Shown piece by piece: positions 52,481-59,970 of a stretch of DNA of 64,000 bases (its first letter is position 1; every line of letters begins with the position of its first letter). The DNA is from Halomonas zincidurans B6. Lineage in GTDB: Bacteria > Pseudomonadota > Gammaproteobacteria > Pseudomonadales > Halomonadaceae. The stretch is taken from positions 2,170,001 to 2,234,000 of the forward strand of contig NZ_JNCK01000001.1 of NCBI RefSeq assembly GCF_000731955.1. The letters run 5' to 3'. A program made the translations under genes and the position numbers. The notes beneath the pieces are model-generated. The model had not been told where the DNA came from and did no database searches. It saw only the letters and a program-made list of their open reading frames with translations.

Positions 52481-53008
52481 CTATTGCTGGCGCGAATTGA
52501 TGCTTTGTTCGATCGCCGTCAGCGCGTCGAGCTTCTCGGCCAGCGCGTCGCGCTCCTGGATCGCCTTGTTGCGCGCGCTCTTGCTGGCAGCGATCTCGTC
52601 GAGCAGCGCGCGACGACCCTCGAGGCCGTTAAGCCATTGGCGCAACAGCGGCTGCAATTCACTGGGCGCAGCGGCCAGGTCGGCCTTGTAGAGTTCCGAG
52701 GCATCCTTCCAGCGCTCGCGTTCAGCCCACGACAGCACCACTGCGCGGGCCAGGCGCTGGCGCGCGGTATTGCCCTCGAGTTCGGCCAAGGTGTTCTCGC
52801 GCCACACGGCATCGCCACGCTGGGCGGCCAGGCCGAAAGCGATCCACGATTCGATCAGGCAGCTGTTGGTTTCGAGGCTGGGTATCTCGGACAGGCACTG
52901 GTCGGTCGTCATGTCGAGGGGCTCGTCGCGCTGCGATAACAATTGCTGGCAACCGGCCAGCACAAGCGAAACGCTCAGCACGCCGGCCATGAGTATCGGA
53001 TGCTTCAT
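52481..53008 (-). CDS. glrG: QseG/GlrG-like outer-membrane lipoprotein
   Basis: 175 residues with a lipoprotein signal (SVSLVLAGC, lipidated Cys at about residue 20) and a mostly helical body ending in a coiled coil (LDEIAASKSARNKAIQERDA). The position between the kinase and regulator genes is that of qseG (yfhG) in enterobacteria, whose product modulates the GlrK kinase. Starts 3 bases after the glrK stop. Confidence 0.85.
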   Translation of the reverse strand: MKHPILMAGVLSVSLVLAGCQQLLSQRDEPLDMTTDQCLSEIPSLETNSCLIESWIAFGLAAQRGDAVWRENTLAELEGNTARQRLARAVVLSWAERERWKDASELYKADLAAAPSELQPLLRQWLNGLEGRRALLDEIAASKSARNKAIQERDALAEKLDALTAIEQSINSRQQ

Positions 53009-53011
53009 TGA

Positions 53012-54505
53012 TCAGTTCCTTGCGTCATTGCTTACCGCTGTGAGCCTGGCTTGCGGCGTATTGGTCTCGTTGCCCGCTTCGGCATTCCACGGCAGCGTCA
53101 GCCGAAAACACACGTCGAGCGGGTCATCATCATTGAGCGTGAGCGTCCCGTTCTGGGCTTTGGCGCAATCGGCGGCTACCGACAGGCCGATACCCGAGCC
53201 CTTCAGCGCGCCCTTGCGTCGCGCCCGGCCCTGGTAGAATGCATCGAACAGCTGTCCGCGATCCTCATCGGCGATCGGCTCGCCGCTGTTGGCAACCTCG
53301 ATCGCCAGCGTGCGGCCACGGCGCTGGGCGCGCAGCTCCAGGTCGCCGCCATCCTCGCCGTAGGCAATGGCATTCGACACCAGGTTGTCGAGAATGCGCA
53401 TGGTGCGGCTGCGATCGGCGCGCCATTCGAGCGGTTGATGGTGGGCGATCACCTGCATGCCCTTCTTCTCCAGCGCCAGCTGATGCTTGGCGAGGACTTC
53501 CTTGATCACCGTGGCGATATCGAAACGCTCGTTGATCACGCCCTGATTGTGCTGTAGCAGATTGTAGTCGAGCAGCTGTTCGATCAGGGTCTGCAGCTCC
53601 TCGCCACTGGCGTCGATCAGCTCGACGATTTCGCGCTGGCGCGGGCTCAGCGCGCCGGCCACGTCGTCGCTCAATAGCGCCGTGCCTTCGCGCACGCTGG
53701 CCAGCGGCGTCTTGAGCTCGTGCGACATGTGGCGCAGGAATTGCTGCTTCTGGGCCTCGAGCTCGTTGAGCCGGGCCGATAACCAGTCCAGCCGCTCGCC
53801 GAGGCTGACCAGCTCGGCAGGGCCCTGGATATGGTGCGCCAGGGGCGGCTCCGCCCCGCTGCCCAGGCTGAGAATGCGCCGCTCGAGCTGGCGGATCGGG
53901 CGGATGATCAGCCAGGTGAACAGCAGCATCAACAGCAGGCTCGCCGAGACCAGCGCTGCAGTCTGCAGCCATAGCCGCCGCTGAACCTCGCCGGCGCGAT
54001 CGCTGATCGACTCGATGCGATTGTCGATCTGGCGGTTGGTGGCCTTGCGCAGCGCCTCGGTATGCGTGGCGAAGCTGGCGAACCGGTCGAGTTCTTCACT
54101 GACTGCCTCGGGGGTGAGCGCGGGGAGCCCGGTAAGCCAATCGAGCTGTTGGCGCAACGCGATCAGGTCGGGATTGCCGGGCAGCAGGCGTTGATGCTCG
54201 TCGAGCAGCTTGGAAAACGCCTCGGCCTTGTCGCTGAAGATCTCCATCAGGCCGGGTTGCTCGACGACCGCATACTGGCGGGCACTGCGCTCCATCTCCA
54301 CGGCCAGATTGGAGAGTTCGCGGGCCCGGCGCGTCTGATCGACGGCCTGGCGCGCGCTGACGTTGGCCAGTTGCGAGAGTTCCGACAAGACTTCGCCGGC
54401 CTGAAACATCAGGACGGCGAGGGGCAGCATCACGACCAGAAAGGCCAGCAATACGAGCTGCAATAGCGAGCGCGGGCGCCAGCGGCGCGAGACCTGGGAG
54501 GTCAT
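53012..54505 (-). CDS. glrK: Sensor histidine kinase GlrK
   Basis: 497 residues. Two membrane segments (LLQLVLLAFLVVMLPLAVLM; AALVSASLLLMLLFTWLII) bracket a periplasmic helical sensor; then HAMP, the phospho-acceptor His in RHMSHELKTPLASVREGTAL, and the ATPase boxes ILDNLVSNAIAYGEDG and KGSGIGLSVAADCAK. The ATG at 54505 fits the family start; an in-frame ATG at 54541 has a GGAG and cannot be excluded. Partner of GlrR; signal unknown, possibly envelope stress or amino-sugar status. Confidence 0.93.
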   Translation of the reverse strand: MTSQVSRRWRPRSLLQLVLLAFLVVMLPLAVLMFQAGEVLSELSQLANVSARQAVDQTRRARELSNLAVEMERSARQYAVVEQPGLMEIFSDKAEAFSKLLDEHQRLLPGNPDLIALRQQLDWLTGLPALTPEAVSEELDRFASFATHTEALRKATNRQIDNRIESISDRAGEVQRRLWLQTAALVSASLLLMLLFTWLIIRPIRQLERRILSLGSGAEPPLAHHIQGPAELVSLGERLDWLSARLNELEAQKQQFLRHMSHELKTPLASVREGTALLSDDVAGALSPRQREIVELIDASGEELQTLIEQLLDYNLLQHNQGVINERFDIATVIKEVLAKHQLALEKKGMQVIAHHQPLEWRADRSRTMRILDNLVSNAIAYGEDGGDLELRAQRRGRTLAIEVANSGEPIADEDRGQLFDAFYQGRARRKGALKGSGIGLSVAADCAKAQNGTLTLNDDDPLDVCFRLTLPWNAEAGNETNTPQARLTAVSNDARN

Positions 54506-54605
54506 GGAAACAGTTCTATGCAGAAAGAAGGTCAACGTCATTCATTCTCTCCGCACAGCATAACAGAGTTACCGTTCGGGTAAGCGGTGGGACACCGGTG
54601 CCACG

Positions 54606-54632
54606 AAAAAAGCGGGCCGGCAGAGCCGGCCC
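54606..54632 (-). terminator. Rho-independent terminator ending the structured RNA
   Basis: On the minus strand GGGCCGGC-TCT-GCCGGCCC is a perfect 8-bp GC stem followed by GC and six T. It sits about 65-100 bases before the glrK start on the same strand and has no protein gene upstream that it could serve. Confidence 0.85.
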
Positions 54633-55061
54633 AAGGTACGCAGGGAACTGAAGGGTCATGTGAGTACTCACGATGATCTGCCTGGCCAGACACGCATGAG
54701 ACTCGGAGTCGGCTCCCCGTGGGAGCCCGAAACCGTGAAATCGCCTTGAGTCTGCCAGGGACTGCGATTTCACTTCTGGCGGCGAACCGCCTGGCTTCGT
54801 CCGGTTGACGCGTCGCCTGGGCGTCGCGCCGTCAATATGTCCCCCGTGAGGGGGAGTGGCATCCTTGCCTGGGCATCCATGCCCTGCAGGTACACATCCT
54901 TGCTGGCTAGCAGTACCCGTCTCATCGCAACCTAAGTCACACATCGCGTGGAGCAGACGCTACCGAGCGGTTGGCGGTCTCGGCACAGGGTCGTGGAAGA
55001 CCGCCTGGAGCCCGGTCGGGTAGTGGATCGAGCCGTTGAACCACTTCCCGTTGCTCGCCCT
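54606..55061 (-). ncRNA. Candidate GlrR/sigma-54-dependent small RNA upstream of glrK
   Basis: About 455 nt from the predicted start of a sigma-54 promoter to a strong terminator, with no credible protein gene. At least seven near-consecutive perfect stems are visible: 54973-54980/54998-55005 (8 bp), 54889-54893/54913-54917, 54858-54869, 54871-54884, 54840-54855, 54735-54744/54764-54773 (10 bp plus an inner 4 bp), 54711-54717/54721-54727 (7 bp) and 54778-54791. In the RNA sense GGCA-AGGA-UGCC and GGGC-AUGGAU-GCCC expose GGA in loops and a third AGGA is unpaired, as in CsrA/RsmA-binding RNAs. Enterobacterial GlmY lies at the same position and orientation relative to glrK and is also GlrR/sigma-54 controlled, but its sequence is not recognisable here. 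A long processed precursor or two RNAs are possible. Confidence 0.6.
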
Positions 55062-55068
55062 ATATCAT

Positions 55069-55084
55069 TGCGAATGGCGTGCCA
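55069..55084 (-). promoter_or_regulatory. Sigma-54 promoter
   Basis: Minus-strand TGGCACGCCATTCGCA: the -24 TGGCACG is perfect, the -12 element TCGCA differs from TTGCA at one base, and the GG-N10-GC spacing is exact. Predicted start near 55058-55061, driving transcription towards glrK. Confidence 0.75.
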
Positions 55085-55105
55085 GAACGATAGTTAATTA
55101 TTTAA

Positions 55106-55118
55106 TTTCAATAACTTA
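55106..55118. promoter_or_regulatory. IHF-like site
   Basis: TTTCAATAACTTA matches the IHF consensus WATCAANNNNTTR at all but one defined position. It lies in an AT-rich patch (55090-55135) between the GlrR site and the sigma-54 promoter, where a DNA bend would be needed. Confidence 0.5.
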
Positions 55119-55192
55119 AAAATAGAATATCTGATTGCCGGAAGCTTGGCGCGAAGAAAGCATGGCAAGAAGCGCCATTGCACAGCGCAAAC

Positions 55193-55210
55193 TGTCTGCA
55201 ATCGAAGACA
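55193..55210. promoter_or_regulatory. GlrR binding site TGTC-N10-GACA
   Basis: TGTC at 55193-55196 and GACA at 55207-55210, with exactly 10 bases between, is the motif known for GlrR upstream of enterobacterial glmY. It sits about 110 bases upstream of the sigma-54 -24 element, a normal enhancer distance. Flanked by two copies of AAGCTTGGCGCG (55142-55153, 55248-55259). Confidence 0.7.
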
Positions 55211-55335
55211 CTCCCAGGAAGCTACGCACAAACACTTTTTAATTCATAAGCTTGGCGCGTATCCATTTAGCAACGATCGGGCAGAAGCGAGCATGACGGG
55301 TACAGCCCGAGCGCTGAACGGGCCTCAAGGCGGGC
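55211..55335. other. argA-sRNA intergenic spacer
   Basis: 125 bases after the argA stop; contains the second AAGCTTGGCGCG copy and weak GC stems, but no clear terminator for argA. Confidence 0.4.
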
Positions 55336-56649
55336 TCAATTCAGGCTTTTGACGAGGATCTTCGACTTGCGGGCATAGTTGTAGGCCTCGCGGCGTAGCG
55401 GCGGCAGCGATTCGATATCCGCCAGCCCGAAGCCGTGCTCGAAGAACCAGTGGGCGGTATGGGTGGTCAGCGCGAAGAGCGCGGCGATCCCGTCGCGCCT
55501 GGCGCGTCGCTCGAGCTCGGCGAGCAGCAACGCGCCGCGTGCACCGCCACGATAGTCGTCGTGCACGGCGACACAGGCCAGTTCGGCCATGGCGGCGTCG
55601 TTGAACGCATGCAATGCCGCGCAGCCGATAATCATGCCGTCGCGCTCGATGACCAGGTAGTCGTCGATCTCGTGCTCGAGGCGTTCGCGCGAACGCGCCA
55701 CCAGCATGCCGCGCTCCTCGAGCGGGCGTAACAGCTCGAGCAGGCCGGCAATGTCGCCAAGCCCCGCCGGGCGCAGCTGCTCATAGCGATGCTGGGTGAT
55801 CATCGTGCCCACCCCGTCGCGGGTGAACAGCTCGCCGAGCAGCGCGTCATGGTCGTGCCAGGAGATCAGATGGGTGCGCGCCACACCGTGCCGCGCCGCC
55901 TCGCAAGCCGCCGCCAGGTGGCGGGCCAGCTCGCTGCCGGCCGCGGCGGCCTCACCGAGCGGCCGGGCATCGCCCGGGGTCAGCTGGCGCTGCAACGCCC
56001 CGCTGTCGTCGCGCAGGCCGTCGGCCTCGCCGAGCAGGATCAGCTTGTCGGCCTTGAGCGCGACGGCGGCCTGCTGAGCCACCTCGGCGGCGTCTAGGTC
56101 GAACACCTCGCCGGTGCTGGAAAAACCCAGCGGCGGCAGTACCACCAGTGTGCCGCGGTCGAGCAGCGACTCGATGGCGGCGGCACGCACCCGGCGCACT
56201 TCGCCGCTGTGGTCGAAGTCGATACCGCCGCGCACGCCCAGCGGCTTGGCCATTACCAGGTTGCCCGACACCGCGGTCAGCTCGACGCCATGCAACGGCG
56301 TGTTGGGCAGCCCCAACGACAGCCGCGCCTCGAGCCACAGCCGCTGTTCGGCGGCGACACGCTCCACGCAGCGCATGATCGCGTGGTCGACGACCCAGCG
56401 CCCGGCGTGACGCTCGGCCACGATGCCCGCCGCGTCGAGCGCCGCGTCGACCTGCGGGCGGATGCCGTAGATCACCACCAGCCGCACGCCCAGGGTATGC
56501 AGCAATGCCAGGTCCTGGATCAACTGCTCGCCGCGCCCGTTGGCCATCGCTTCGCCTTCGATGAGGATGACGAAGGTACGCCCGCGATGGGCGTTGATGT
56601 AGGGCGATGAGTTGCGGAACCAGTCGACGAAGGGAAAGCGCGTGTTCAA
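55336..56649 (-). CDS. argA: N-acetylglutamate synthase
   Basis: About 437 residues: an amino-acid-kinase-like domain (FVDWFRNSSPYINAHRGRTF, GVRLVVIYGIRPQVDAAL, FSSTGEVFDLDAAEVA) that binds the arginine feedback inhibitor, and a C-terminal GNAT acetyltransferase domain (ELACVAVHDDYRGGARGALL, HWFFEHGFGL). First step of arginine synthesis from glutamate and acetyl-CoA. I chose the TTG at 56647-56649: homologues begin near FVDWFR, and a promoter at 56715-56742 would leave almost no leader for the ATG at 56700. The ribosome site is weak, so the start is tentative. Confidence 0.9.
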   Translation of the reverse strand: MNTRFPFVDWFRNSSPYINAHRGRTFVILIEGEAMANGRGEQLIQDLALLHTLGVRLVVIYGIRPQVDAALDAAGIVAERHAGRWVVDHAIMRCVERVAAEQRLWLEARLSLGLPNTPLHGVELTAVSGNLVMAKPLGVRGGIDFDHSGEVRRVRAAAIESLLDRGTLVVLPPLGFSSTGEVFDLDAAEVAQQAAVALKADKLILLGEADGLRDDSGALQRQLTPGDARPLGEAAAAGSELARHLAAACEAARHGVARTHLISWHDHDALLGELFTRDGVGTMITQHRYEQLRPAGLGDIAGLLELLRPLEERGMLVARSRERLEHEIDDYLVIERDGMIIGCAALHAFNDAAMAELACVAVHDDYRGGARGALLLAELERRARRDGIAALFALTTHTAHWFFEHGFGLADIESLPPLRREAYNYARKSKILVKSLN

Positions 56650-56714
56650 GCCGGGCCCCCGGAGGCGGAATGTAGATAGCGACCACGCATCGCGGCGCAT
56701 GGCGGGTAAGCAGC

Positions 56715-56742
56715 GACTATATCAGAGGGACTATATCAGAGG
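56715..56742 (-). promoter_or_regulatory. Tandemly duplicated extended -10 promoter of argA
   Basis: A 14-bp unit is directly repeated (56715-56728, 56729-56742). On the minus strand each copy reads CCTCTGATATAGTC, containing TGATATAGT, an extended -10 (TGnTATAGT). Two start points 14 bases apart are predicted for argA. Confidence 0.5.
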
Positions 56743-56748
56743 CGCGAA

Positions 56749-56777
56749 AACGGCGGCACCTCTCGGGTGCCGCCGTT
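56749..56777 (-). terminator. Terminator after the phosphate-permease gene
   Basis: AACGGCGGCACC and its exact complement enclose TCTCG; on the minus strand the 12-bp stem is followed by TTTT. It ends the pit transcript some 100 bases after its stop and insulates argA. Confidence 0.75.
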
Positions 56778-56838
56778 CGGGCTTCGAGCGCCAGGTTCGG
56801 GGCGCTGTAAAGAGCGGCTTCGGGCTTCGGCAGCATTT

Positions 56839-56880
56839 AGCTCGCAGCTCGCAGCTCGCAGCTCGCAGCTCGTCGCTCGT
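56839..56880. repeat. Heptanucleotide tandem repeat AGCTCGC x4-6
   Basis: Four perfect copies of AGCTCGC followed by AGCTCGT and CGCTCGT, abutting the stop codon of the phosphate permease gene. Same AGCTCGY family as the run at 49546. Confidence 0.9.
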
Positions 56881-58154
56881 CAGCCAAACATCCCCTTGAA
56901 CATGAAGAAGAACAGGATCGCCAGCCCCGCTCCAGCCGGCAGGGTGATCAGCCAAGACATGATGATGGTGCCCAGCACCCGCAGGTTGAGCGCCGCCATG
57001 CCGCGTGCCAGGCCCACGCCGAGCACCGCGCCGACCAGCGTATGGGTGGTGGAAATCGGCAACCCGGTCCCCGAGGCCAGCACCACGGTGGTGGCCGCGG
57101 CCAGCGTCGCGGCGAAACCGCGACTCGGGGTGAGCTCGGTGATGCCGGTGCCGACGGTGGCGATCACTCTGTGGCCATAGGTGACCAGGCCGATGACGAT
57201 GCCGCCACCGCCCAGCACCAGCACCCACCAGGGCAGCGCCGCGGCCTTGCCGATCTCGCCGCTGGACTGGACCACGCTGATCACTGCGGCAAGCGGACCG
57301 ACGGCGTTGGCGACATCGTTGGAACCGTGGGCGAAGGCCATGGCGCAGGCGGTGAACATCATCAGCACGCCGAATATCCGCTCGACGCTGGAAAAGCCGA
57401 AGCTGTCGCCGCGACGCTTCTTGTCGCGATTGACGCGATTCTCGAGAAAGATCCCCAGCACCATGATCGCGACCCCGATGGCGATCGAAATCAGCAGACT
57501 CTCGATGAACGAAAAGTCGGCACCGACATGCGACAGCCCCTTGACCAGCGTGACCATCGATATGATGAAGCCGACCAGGAAGATGTAGCCCGGGACATAA
57601 CGTTTGGCCGCGGCGAACGGGTCGCGGTTTTCGAAGATCAGCAGCTGCACCGAGCGGAACAGCACGAAGCCGATGGTGCCGGCCAGCAGCGGCGACACCA
57701 CCCAACTGGCGGCAATCTTCCCGACCTTGGGCCAGCTCACCGCATCGAAGCCCAGCCCGACGACCGCGAAGCCGACGATCGCGCCGACGATCGAATGAGT
57801 GGTCGACACCGGCCAGCCGCGGGTCGAGGCAATCAACAGCCACAGCCCGGCGGCCAGTAGTGAAGCCAGCATGCCGTAGACCAGCAGTTGCGGTTCCTCG
57901 GTCAACAAGGTGGGATCGATGATGCCCTTGCGGATGGTCTCGGTGACCTGACCGCCGGCCAGCCAGGCGCCGAGGAATTCGAAGACCACCGCGATCAGGA
58001 TCGCCTGGCGAATGGTGATGGCCTTGGAGCCGACCGAAGTTCCCATGGCATTGGCGACGTCATTGGCGCCGATCCCCCAGGCCATGAAGAAACCGAAGAT
58101 GCTGGCGAGGATGATGAATACATCGCCGTACTGCGCAATGATGGACATAGGCAC
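56880..58154 (-). CDS. pit: PiT-family inorganic phosphate permease
   Basis: 424 residues, about 10 membrane segments with the inverted-repeat PiT signatures GIGANDVANAMGTSVGSKAI near the N-terminus and HGSNDVANAVGPLAAV in the second half, plus GWPVSTTHSIVGAIVG and GLPISTTHTLVGAVLG. Low-affinity phosphate (metal-phosphate) symport across the inner membrane. The next gene upstream on the same strand encodes the usual PhoU-like partner, so both form one operon. Confidence 0.93.
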   Translation of the reverse strand: MPMSIIAQYGDVFIILASIFGFFMAWGIGANDVANAMGTSVGSKAITIRQAILIAVVFEFLGAWLAGGQVTETIRKGIIDPTLLTEEPQLLVYGMLASLLAAGLWLLIASTRGWPVSTTHSIVGAIVGFAVVGLGFDAVSWPKVGKIAASWVVSPLLAGTIGFVLFRSVQLLIFENRDPFAAAKRYVPGYIFLVGFIISMVTLVKGLSHVGADFSFIESLLISIAIGVAIMVLGIFLENRVNRDKKRRGDSFGFSSVERIFGVLMMFTACAMAFAHGSNDVANAVGPLAAVISVVQSSGEIGKAAALPWWVLVLGGGGIVIGLVTYGHRVIATVGTGITELTPSRGFAATLAAATTVVLASGTGLPISTTHTLVGAVLGVGLARGMAALNLRVLGTIIMSWLITLPAGAGLAILFFFMFKGMFG

Positions 58155-58207
58155 GCGTTCTTTAGGGTGGCGTGAAGCGAGACCGGTGCGCGTCGAGCGC
58201 CGCAGCC

Positions 58208-58888
58208 TCAGCGTGCGGTCAGGATCTGCAGACGGCTGCCGACGCGTTCGGCGCGGTCGGCGAGATCGCCAATCCAGTCGATGATGTTATAGAGGAACAT
58301 CACATCCACCGGCGGCAGCTTGGCTTCGAGTTCGAACAGCTGGCGGCGAATGGCGATCTCCTGGTCGTCGGCCTGATGCTCGAGTTCGTGCAACTCGCGG
58401 ATCAGGTTGTGCATGAGGTCGGAGACATTGCGGCCGAAGCCGGATTCGAGCAGCTCCTCGAGCTCTTCCAGCGCCTTGCGCGCCTGCGCTACGGTAGCCA
58501 CGGCGGTACGCAGGTAGTCGCGCATCGGCTGGGCCATTTCCGCCGGCACCTGCATGCGCCGGCCCAGCATGATGCCGGTGATGTCCCGCGCCTTGTTGGC
58601 GATCTTGTCCTGCACGCTGATCAGTTCCAGCAGGTCGGAGCGCGACACCGGCAGGAACAACGTGTTGGGCAGGTTGAGCCGCAACTGGGTCTTGAGCATA
58701 TCGGCGTCGTGCTCAAGATCGGTGACCGCTTCGCGATACTTGGCGGCCTCGTCCCAGTCGCCGGCCTGGGAGGCGTCGAAGAAGGGCAACAGTTGATCGG
58801 CGCACTCACTGGTCTTGACGATGTGCGCCAGCAACGGCTGAAACGGCGATCGCCCGAACAACGACGAGAAGGGGTTGGAAGTCACCAT
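58208..58888 (-). CDS. DUF47/TIGR00153 PhoU-like Pit accessory protein
   Basis: 226 residues (229 from an ATG 9 bases earlier), all-helical. Begins MVTSNPFSSLFGRSPFQPLL as TIGR00153 proteins do; EHDADMLKTQLRLNL and HELEHQADDQE carry the E-x-x-x-D-type metal motifs of PhoU-like proteins. Located 53 bases ahead of pit; such proteins are thought to gate or chaperone the Pit transporter. Confidence 0.9.
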   Translation of the reverse strand: MVTSNPFSSLFGRSPFQPLLAHIVKTSECADQLLPFFDASQAGDWDEAAKYREAVTDLEHDADMLKTQLRLNLPNTLFLPVSRSDLLELISVQDKIANKARDITGIMLGRRMQVPAEMAQPMRDYLRTAVATVAQARKALEELEELLESGFGRNVSDLMHNLIRELHELEHQADDQEIAIRRQLFELEAKLPPVDVMFLYNIIDWIGDLADRAERVGSRLQILTAR

Positions 58889-58988
58889 GAGCATCATTCG
58901 TCGGTTGGAAATGGCGGCGACAGTATAGTGACTGCGACACGCAACGTCATGAAAAATTAATCGCTTTTACTTGCAAGAGAGCGTCACG

Positions 58989-59870
58989 ATGGCTAGGGAA
59001 ATCGAACTCAAGCTGGTCCTGGGCGAAAGCGCAGCCCAGCGGCTCGCCGCTCATCCGCGTCTCGCCGGGCTCAGTGCACGTCGCGAAACGCTGATCAACA
59101 GCTACTACGACACGCCCGCCGGCGATCTGCAGCGTCAGCGCGTGGCGCTGCGCCTGCGGCGCACTCCGCAGCGCATCCTGCAGACTCTCAAGACCGCCGG
59201 CGAAGGCTCCGGCGGGCTCTCCTCGCGCGGCGAATGGGAATGGCCGGTCAGCGAGCAGGCTCTCGACCTTGCCGGTCTCGCGGCATTGCCGCCGATGCAG
59301 GCGCTCGGCCGCGACGTGCTGCTCGCTCTCGAGCCACGCTTTGCCACCGACTTCGCGCGCACCCGCTGGCTGGTCGAAGACGCCGAGACGACGATCGAGG
59401 TTGCCCTCGACCAGGGCGAGATCCGCGCCGGACAACGCCGCGTGGCCATCAACGAACTGGAACTCGAGCTCAAGCGGGGCGCGCCGAGCGAGCTGTGGCG
59501 ACTTGCCGAGGCGCTCGCCGACCATGTCGCGCTGCGTCCGGCCAATGCCAGCAAGGCAGCCCGCGGTGCGCTGCTGTGCGATGGCCGCCGGCCGACCCTG
59601 GCCAGCGCCGCCGAGCGGCGCGCCGCCACGCCGCGACAACGTTGCGACCTGGCGATCGCCGCTCTCGATGCCTTGAGTGACAGCGGCGAGCGTGAATGCC
59701 TATCCCGGGCCCGGGAGGCCTTTGACTCGCTCGCCGACGATACCAGCCTGACCACGGCGATCCGCCAGCCGGCCCGCCGGCTCATCGACGCCCTCGCCGA
59801 GCCGCAATGGCTGACGCCCTCGTTCGGCCAGCACAGCCTCGCCCTGCTCGCTGCGCTGGATGCGCGTTGA
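58989..59870 (+). CDS. CYTH-domain inorganic triphosphatase (YgiF-like)
   Basis: 293 residues. N-terminal CYTH tunnel-fold domain with the EIELKL (ExExK) signature at residues 4-9, then RLRRTPQRILQTLKT, RGEWEW and INELELELKRG carrying the charged residues lining the tunnel; the C-terminal 90 residues are a shortened CHAD-like helical region. Expected to hydrolyse inorganic triphosphate. The ATG at 58989 has AAGAGAG upstream. Divergent from the phosphate-transport pair, which suits a role in phosphate metabolism. Confidence 0.88.
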   Translation: MAREIELKLVLGESAAQRLAAHPRLAGLSARRETLINSYYDTPAGDLQRQRVALRLRRTPQRILQTLKTAGEGSGGLSSRGEWEWPVSEQALDLAGLAALPPMQALGRDVLLALEPRFATDFARTRWLVEDAETTIEVALDQGEIRAGQRRVAINELELELKRGAPSELWRLAEALADHVALRPANASKAARGALLCDGRRPTLASAAERRAATPRQRCDLAIAALDALSDSGERECLSRAREAFDSLADDTSLTTAIRQPARRLIDALAEPQWLTPSFGQHSLALLAALDAR

Positions 59871-59970
59871 GCCGCCCCCATGGGCAGTGCGCTGTGGAGC
59901 GCCCTTGTGAGAGCATGCAAGTCATGGAGTGGTTTACGGTGAGCCCAAACGATTGGTTTAGGAAAAACTT

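Noticed and set aside
54516..54944. 142-codon minus-strand frame across the candidate small RNA
   Set aside because: Low-complexity Gly/Pro/Arg-rich product, crosses the terminator hairpin and the glrK start, no ribosome site or family likeness. A structured RNA explains the region better.
54606..55061. tmRNA, RNase P RNA, 6S RNA or a known riboswitch
   Set aside because: None of the hallmark sequences of these RNAs was recognised on either strand, and the sigma-54 promoter would be unusual for them.
55146..55352. 68-codon plus-strand frame (begins MARRKHGKKRH)
   Set aside because: Overlaps the GlrR site and the argA end and has no supporting ribosome site; judged chance.
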